Shown one piece after another: positions 60,540 to 64,000 of a DNA stretch of 64,000 nucleotides (positions within the stretch are counted from its first letter, which is position 1; each line of letters opens with the position of its first letter). Made by a program: the position numbers and the translations under genes. The notes under the pieces were generated by a model. The model saw only the letters and a list, made by a program, of their open reading frames with translations. It ran no database searches and was not told the DNA's origin. Source of the stretch: Mytilus trossulus (Eukaryota; Mollusca; Bivalvia; Mytilida; Mytilidae); the NCBI RefSeq assembly GCF_036588685.1, contig NC_086386.1, positions 75,886,682 through 75,950,681 on the forward strand. The letters are read 5' to 3'.

Positions 60540-61680
60540 CAAATGATATCCTATTGTACGCTGATTCCAAAAATGTATGGTTTCTATGCAATATTTTTTA
60601 GATAAGGGAGATAATTTGTTACTTCCGGTTTGAAGAATGTTACTTCCGATATTTGAATATTTAATTGACACTGATTCCAAAAATATCTGGTTCTATATAC
60701 TTTTATATGAATGCAGAACAAAAAATGACTACTTCCGGTTAACAGACGGTTACTTCCGGTTGGTTTTTTTACAGGTTATATGGTTTGATACCTTTTGCTA
60801 AAAGTTTCATGGCCTTATCTTGTATACATATGAGGTAAAAGCAAAGATCAAAATCTAGAACGTCAAATTAAGCTATGACCTTGAGATCAATTTCAAGGTC
60901 ATAAACCGTAGACCTCAAATCAAAAGACCATAGGTCCTTATTATATTTGGTTAATCAATTATATCACCAAACGCGTATTTTTAAATACAAGAGGGGAGAA
61001 AACTCACATTTAGGTTCAATGTACCCTTGCAATCAAAATTTACCTGTTACGACATGTCGCAACTAATAATTTAGAAAAAAAACATTTGTCGATATCTTTT
61101 ATGGTTTCTGGAAATCAGTGGAAATAAGACAAATTCAAATATTAGAATATAACCTTGACCTTTGACCTTTACCTAATTTTCATTTTTTTTTTACCTAGGA
61201 CCTCAAATCAAGATCCTAGGTCTCTATTACTTATGGTTTACAAAATAGAAATGCATATCACTTATATCAAATGCATAAGGGGAAATAACTCTCATATGGA
61301 GCGTTTATCTCGCTTCGGTCAAAATAGGACAAATCATGCGAAGGATATAACGAGCAATTTTGTAAAATCGGTTGTGAAGGAGTCGTGGACACGAGGGAAA
61401 CAGTGTTTGAGGAGATAACTCCTACAAAGAAAAGTATTCGGTTACGCAGTGTTAATTTCAAAAGCGCATAAACTGTTTGATATCATACACCAAATATCTA
61501 AGCGACATATTGCGCAACAAATATTTATCACAAGAAAAAATTAGGCGGAAGAAAAACAAAATAATAATCAGAAGAAGAAAAACAATAGGTCTTTCCACAG
61601 CAAAGTGGAAAGACCTAATAATAATGATAATCGGAACAAAAACAATAAGTCTTTCCACAGAAAAGTGGAAAGACTTAATA
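60540..61680 (+). repeat. Dispersed repeat with TTCCGGT and GACCTTGACC words, copy 2, hairpin tail
   Basis: It follows copy 1 in order: 'gattccaaaaatgtatggtt', 'gggagataatttgttacttc', 'ataaccttgacctttgacct', 'ggagataactcctacaaaga' and 'atctaagcgacatattgcgc'. It ends in two perfect or near-perfect hairpins, 'aggtctttccacag' to 'gtggaaagacct' (about 61590-61617) and 'agtctttccacag' to 'gtggaaagact' (about 61650-61675). Each is followed by 'aataat'. Confidence 0.7.
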
Positions 61681-62030
61681 ATGCAATATAGTGGAACCTG
61701 CATGCTACTTATGAGCACACACAAGCAAATATATGTTAACAGTGTTACTTACTAAATGAAAGTATATTTAGGTATATAGGTAATTACTCATCATTTATTC
61801 AAGAACCTTGGAACATGCAAGTATCCTTAATAAGTCATTAGAAATATATATTATTATGTATTTGGCTTAAAAGAGATATTAAGCTTGCTTAGTGAATTGA
61901 ATGAATTAATGTTGAAGTGGAGGAGAAAACAAATGAAAAAAAAACCTATATGAGACAAAATATCAGGTAAGTTTCAAACAAAATGTTGAGTGTCACAGAT
62001 ATATTTCTGAACAGATTTTAAAAAATCAAT
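61681..62030. other. Stretch without recognised feature
   Basis: AT-rich single-copy sequence. Confidence 0.3.
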
Positions 62031-62032
62031 AT

Positions 62033-62293
62033 TTATATCATATTATATAATCTGTTTCCAAAAAGTAATAATTGAACATTTATATCAATATAATCAGCAA
62101 TGGAGTAATTGGAATCAAGAAGGACCTGTCTTGCATCATTGTACTTAGGGTAAATAAAAAAGAAATGGTTGTTATCCTCAACAGGGTAATAACAGTTTGC
62201 ACAAAAAGTGTAAGATAAGAACTGATTAAACATATGAGATTTTAGGTTGATAGCATTATTTCTGAGTTGACAATGACCTATATTAAGTTTCAC
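62033..62293 (-). pseudogene. LINE C-terminal fragment
   Basis: The 86-codon frame reads LNIGHCQLRNNAINLKSHMF, then FCANCYYPVEDNNHFFFIYP, then ARQVLLD and LLLFGN. A RxGHxxL-like start, a CxxC, an ExxxHFF segment and an AR-x-LL helix are the normal C-terminal end of several LINE reverse transcriptases. The last Cys of the usual CxxC-H-C knuckle is Tyr here. No upstream reverse transcriptase remains. It is a different LINE type from 6196-6900 and 28195-30696. Confidence 0.6.
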
Positions 62294-62304
62294 TTCTGTG
62301 ATCT

Positions 62305-62380
62305 GTTATTTGTTGTTTCTTTCTTATAGTTGATGTGTTTCCCACGTTTTTAGTTTGTGTACAGCGGTATACTTCTTATG
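62305..62380 (+). repeat. Short piece of the 8400-type repeat
   Basis: 'ttcttatagttgatgtgttt', 'cccacgtttttagtttgt' and 'acagcggtatacttct' match the 3' end of the copies at 8690-8785 and 11170-11275. From 62381 to 63034 nothing was recognised. Confidence 0.5.
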
Positions 62381-63034
62381 CATATATTTAAGTACAAGGT
62401 GTGTCGAATCCCAAGAACGTAATTCACATTTTTGCGAGACAGCATGACTCCAAACGAAATGATCTGATGTAGAAAACTTCCTGGGTTTGGAGGACTGTTT
62501 ATAAAATTGAATATGTATTCGATTTACTAGATTAGTGCAGGGAGATATCAAATGGAACAAAATAACTGACGAGAAAACACTAAAAGTCTGTAAAACACTA
62601 ACACAAAAAGACTGATTAAAACGAACTCCACATTAAACAGCCGGTGATATAAGATGCTCCAGAATGTCAATTATATTCCTGTCTTAATGTGTCAACACAT
62701 CATATGTACGTACATGAGAACTACTACGATTGACACATAACGGACAACATTTTTGTGTTAGCGTAAAATTGATAAACGTTAAAATTACAAAGGGTTGATA
62801 TATCTCATTCGTCTATATAAATACCGTCCTATCACTTCAAATTTTAAATTGTGATTGATATGTGCAACGCACCAATCTGAATGATCTTGAGCAAATGATA
62901 CAACTTATATAGATAAGTCTTTATTATATAAAATTATATATAGAAATTAAAAAGAGAATCGGTTGAGAACCATCATTTACGTCAAAAGCGATAATTTTGG
63001 GTTTCTAAATTAGTCGTGTGCATTCATATTTCAT

Positions 63035-63338
63035 CAGTGTTTGTATATGAAGTAAAAGGGAACGGGATTGTAGTTACGTATACGACAATCGGAACATATC
63101 CGCTTTGATTTGTGATACGAATATTCCATAACGGTCAAACAAGTCGTGGTGTCGTCTGTAAAATTAACGGACGTATAATTTTAAATGCATCACCTTTTGT
63201 TTTAATAGCTTTTTGGTACTAGACAACCCTATCAAGGAAAACATGATATGAAATTCAATCACTGGAATATAGTATCAACTGGGAGATATATACGTTGTTT
63301 TCAGGCGCTGCTGGAATCTTGCTACATACTAATTAGAA
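63035..63338 (-). pseudogene. Penelope-like remnant, inverted partner
   Basis: On the plus strand it reads 'aaagggaacgggattgtagt', 'cggaacatatccg', 'gaatattccataacggtcaa', 'aaaattaacggacg' and 'caggcgctgctggaatcttg', the same direction as 43210-43500, so coding is on the minus strand. It ends abruptly where the plus-oriented copy begins. Confidence 0.65.
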
Positions 63339-64000
63339 GTTCATTTGTGCACCTCTTCTTGCCGACTTGTTTCTTTATTATTATGAGGCTGACTTTGTAC
63401 ATGTACTTCTTAGGAAGAACGATAAAAAGTTAGCAATATCCTTTAACTCTACATTCCGCTATATGGATGATGTTCTTTCACTAAATAATTCAAAATTTTG
63501 TGACAATGTCTGACGTACCTATCCCATTGAACTAGAGATAAAGGATACAACATATACAGTTAAGTTGGCTTTATGTCTTAACTTACATCTAGAAATTGAC
63601 AATGAAGGTCGATTGAAAACAAAACTTTCCAACAAATAAGGTGATTTCAGCTTCCAATTGTGAACGTTCCATTTTTAAGTAGAAAAATTCCAGCATCACC
63701 TGCAAACGATGTATACCAATTGATACGATATTCTCGTGCTTGCATTTCCTATTATGATTTTCTTGATAGAGGGCTGTTTCTCACAATGAGGCTATTAAAT
63801 CAAGAGTTCTAAATGGTGAAGTTGAAATCACCTCTTCGTGAATTTTACGGACGCCATCACGAGTTGACCGTAATGGAATAAACTTATCACAAATGATATC
63901 GAATATGGTCCTTACGTCGTAACTACAATTACCTTCCCTTTCGTGAATGTGACTTACCGAATTAGACTATTTACCGGATTGGTTATCTCATAAGCAACAC
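63339..64000 (+). pseudogene. Penelope-like reverse-transcriptase remnant, runs off the window
   Basis: It reads CAPLLADLFLYYYEADF in one frame, the catalytic YMDDVLSLNNSKF at 63460 onward, and PIELEIKDTTYTVKL further on. Several stops and frameshifts follow before the C-terminal block (aagttgaaatcacctcttcg, then FYGR-like) near 63820. It continues past the window edge. Its last 360 bases are the reverse complement of the copy at 63035-63338. Confidence 0.7.

Overview
The window is AT-rich animal nuclear DNA and is almost certainly from a bivalve mollusc, most likely a mussel of the Mytilus group. The grounds are spliceosomal introns, very low gene density, and many dispersed repeats that I recognise from memory as typical of mytilid genomes. 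Examples are the 'gatgtggtatgattgccaatgagacaact' type, the 'cgggtcaggaatat' type, the 'cgcgcgtttcgtctacat' type, and a Penelope-like reverse-transcriptase family. No bacterial-type genes, rRNA, true tRNA or CRISPR were seen.

Genes. Three host gene models can be supported, all on the minus strand. (1) 795-2344 is a two-exon gene for a 127-residue Ala/Val/Gly-rich protein that ends in a CaaX box (CTVM). (2) 9247-12030 holds the last three coding exons of a ninjurin-family membrane protein. Its loop between the two membrane helices has been replaced or expanded by a Cys-rich zinc-ribbon-like insert, and its N-terminus is built from small phase-0 exons. A decayed second copy of the C-terminal part lies at 37432-37590. 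(3) 53947-54534 is the terminal exon of an uncharacterised protein of about 190 residues. A candidate single exon (18913-19191) is listed at low confidence.

Mobile DNA makes up most of the rest. At 22476-34564 there is a 12.1 kb composite element bounded by inverted repeats and TA. It carries an array of about 19 units of a 266-bp satellite with a recent four-unit higher-order repeat. A 5'-truncated LINE (28195-30696) and a second TA-flanked element (30825-33601) are nested in it, and each interrupts a satellite unit. Three further elements have the same layout of short inverted ends, TA at both sides and iterated subterminal repeats: 12341-13186, 19606-21931 and 59430-60511. A TTA-flanked, Harbinger-like element (55746-57912) contains one of two copies of a 570-bp fold-back element; the other copy is at 51776-52348. 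Other remnants are a Mutator-like transposase exon with a single stop (48298-48820), LINE 3' pieces (6196-6900 and 62033-62293), a tRNA-derived SINE (53170-53430), and many Penelope-like fragments, including an inverted pair at the right edge.

The most unusual items are the zinc-ribbon ninjurin and its pseudogene, the CaaX protein, and the recurring TA-flanked element design. All splice sites and element ends were read by eye and are inferences from sequence. Protein family names come from motif recognition, not from a search.
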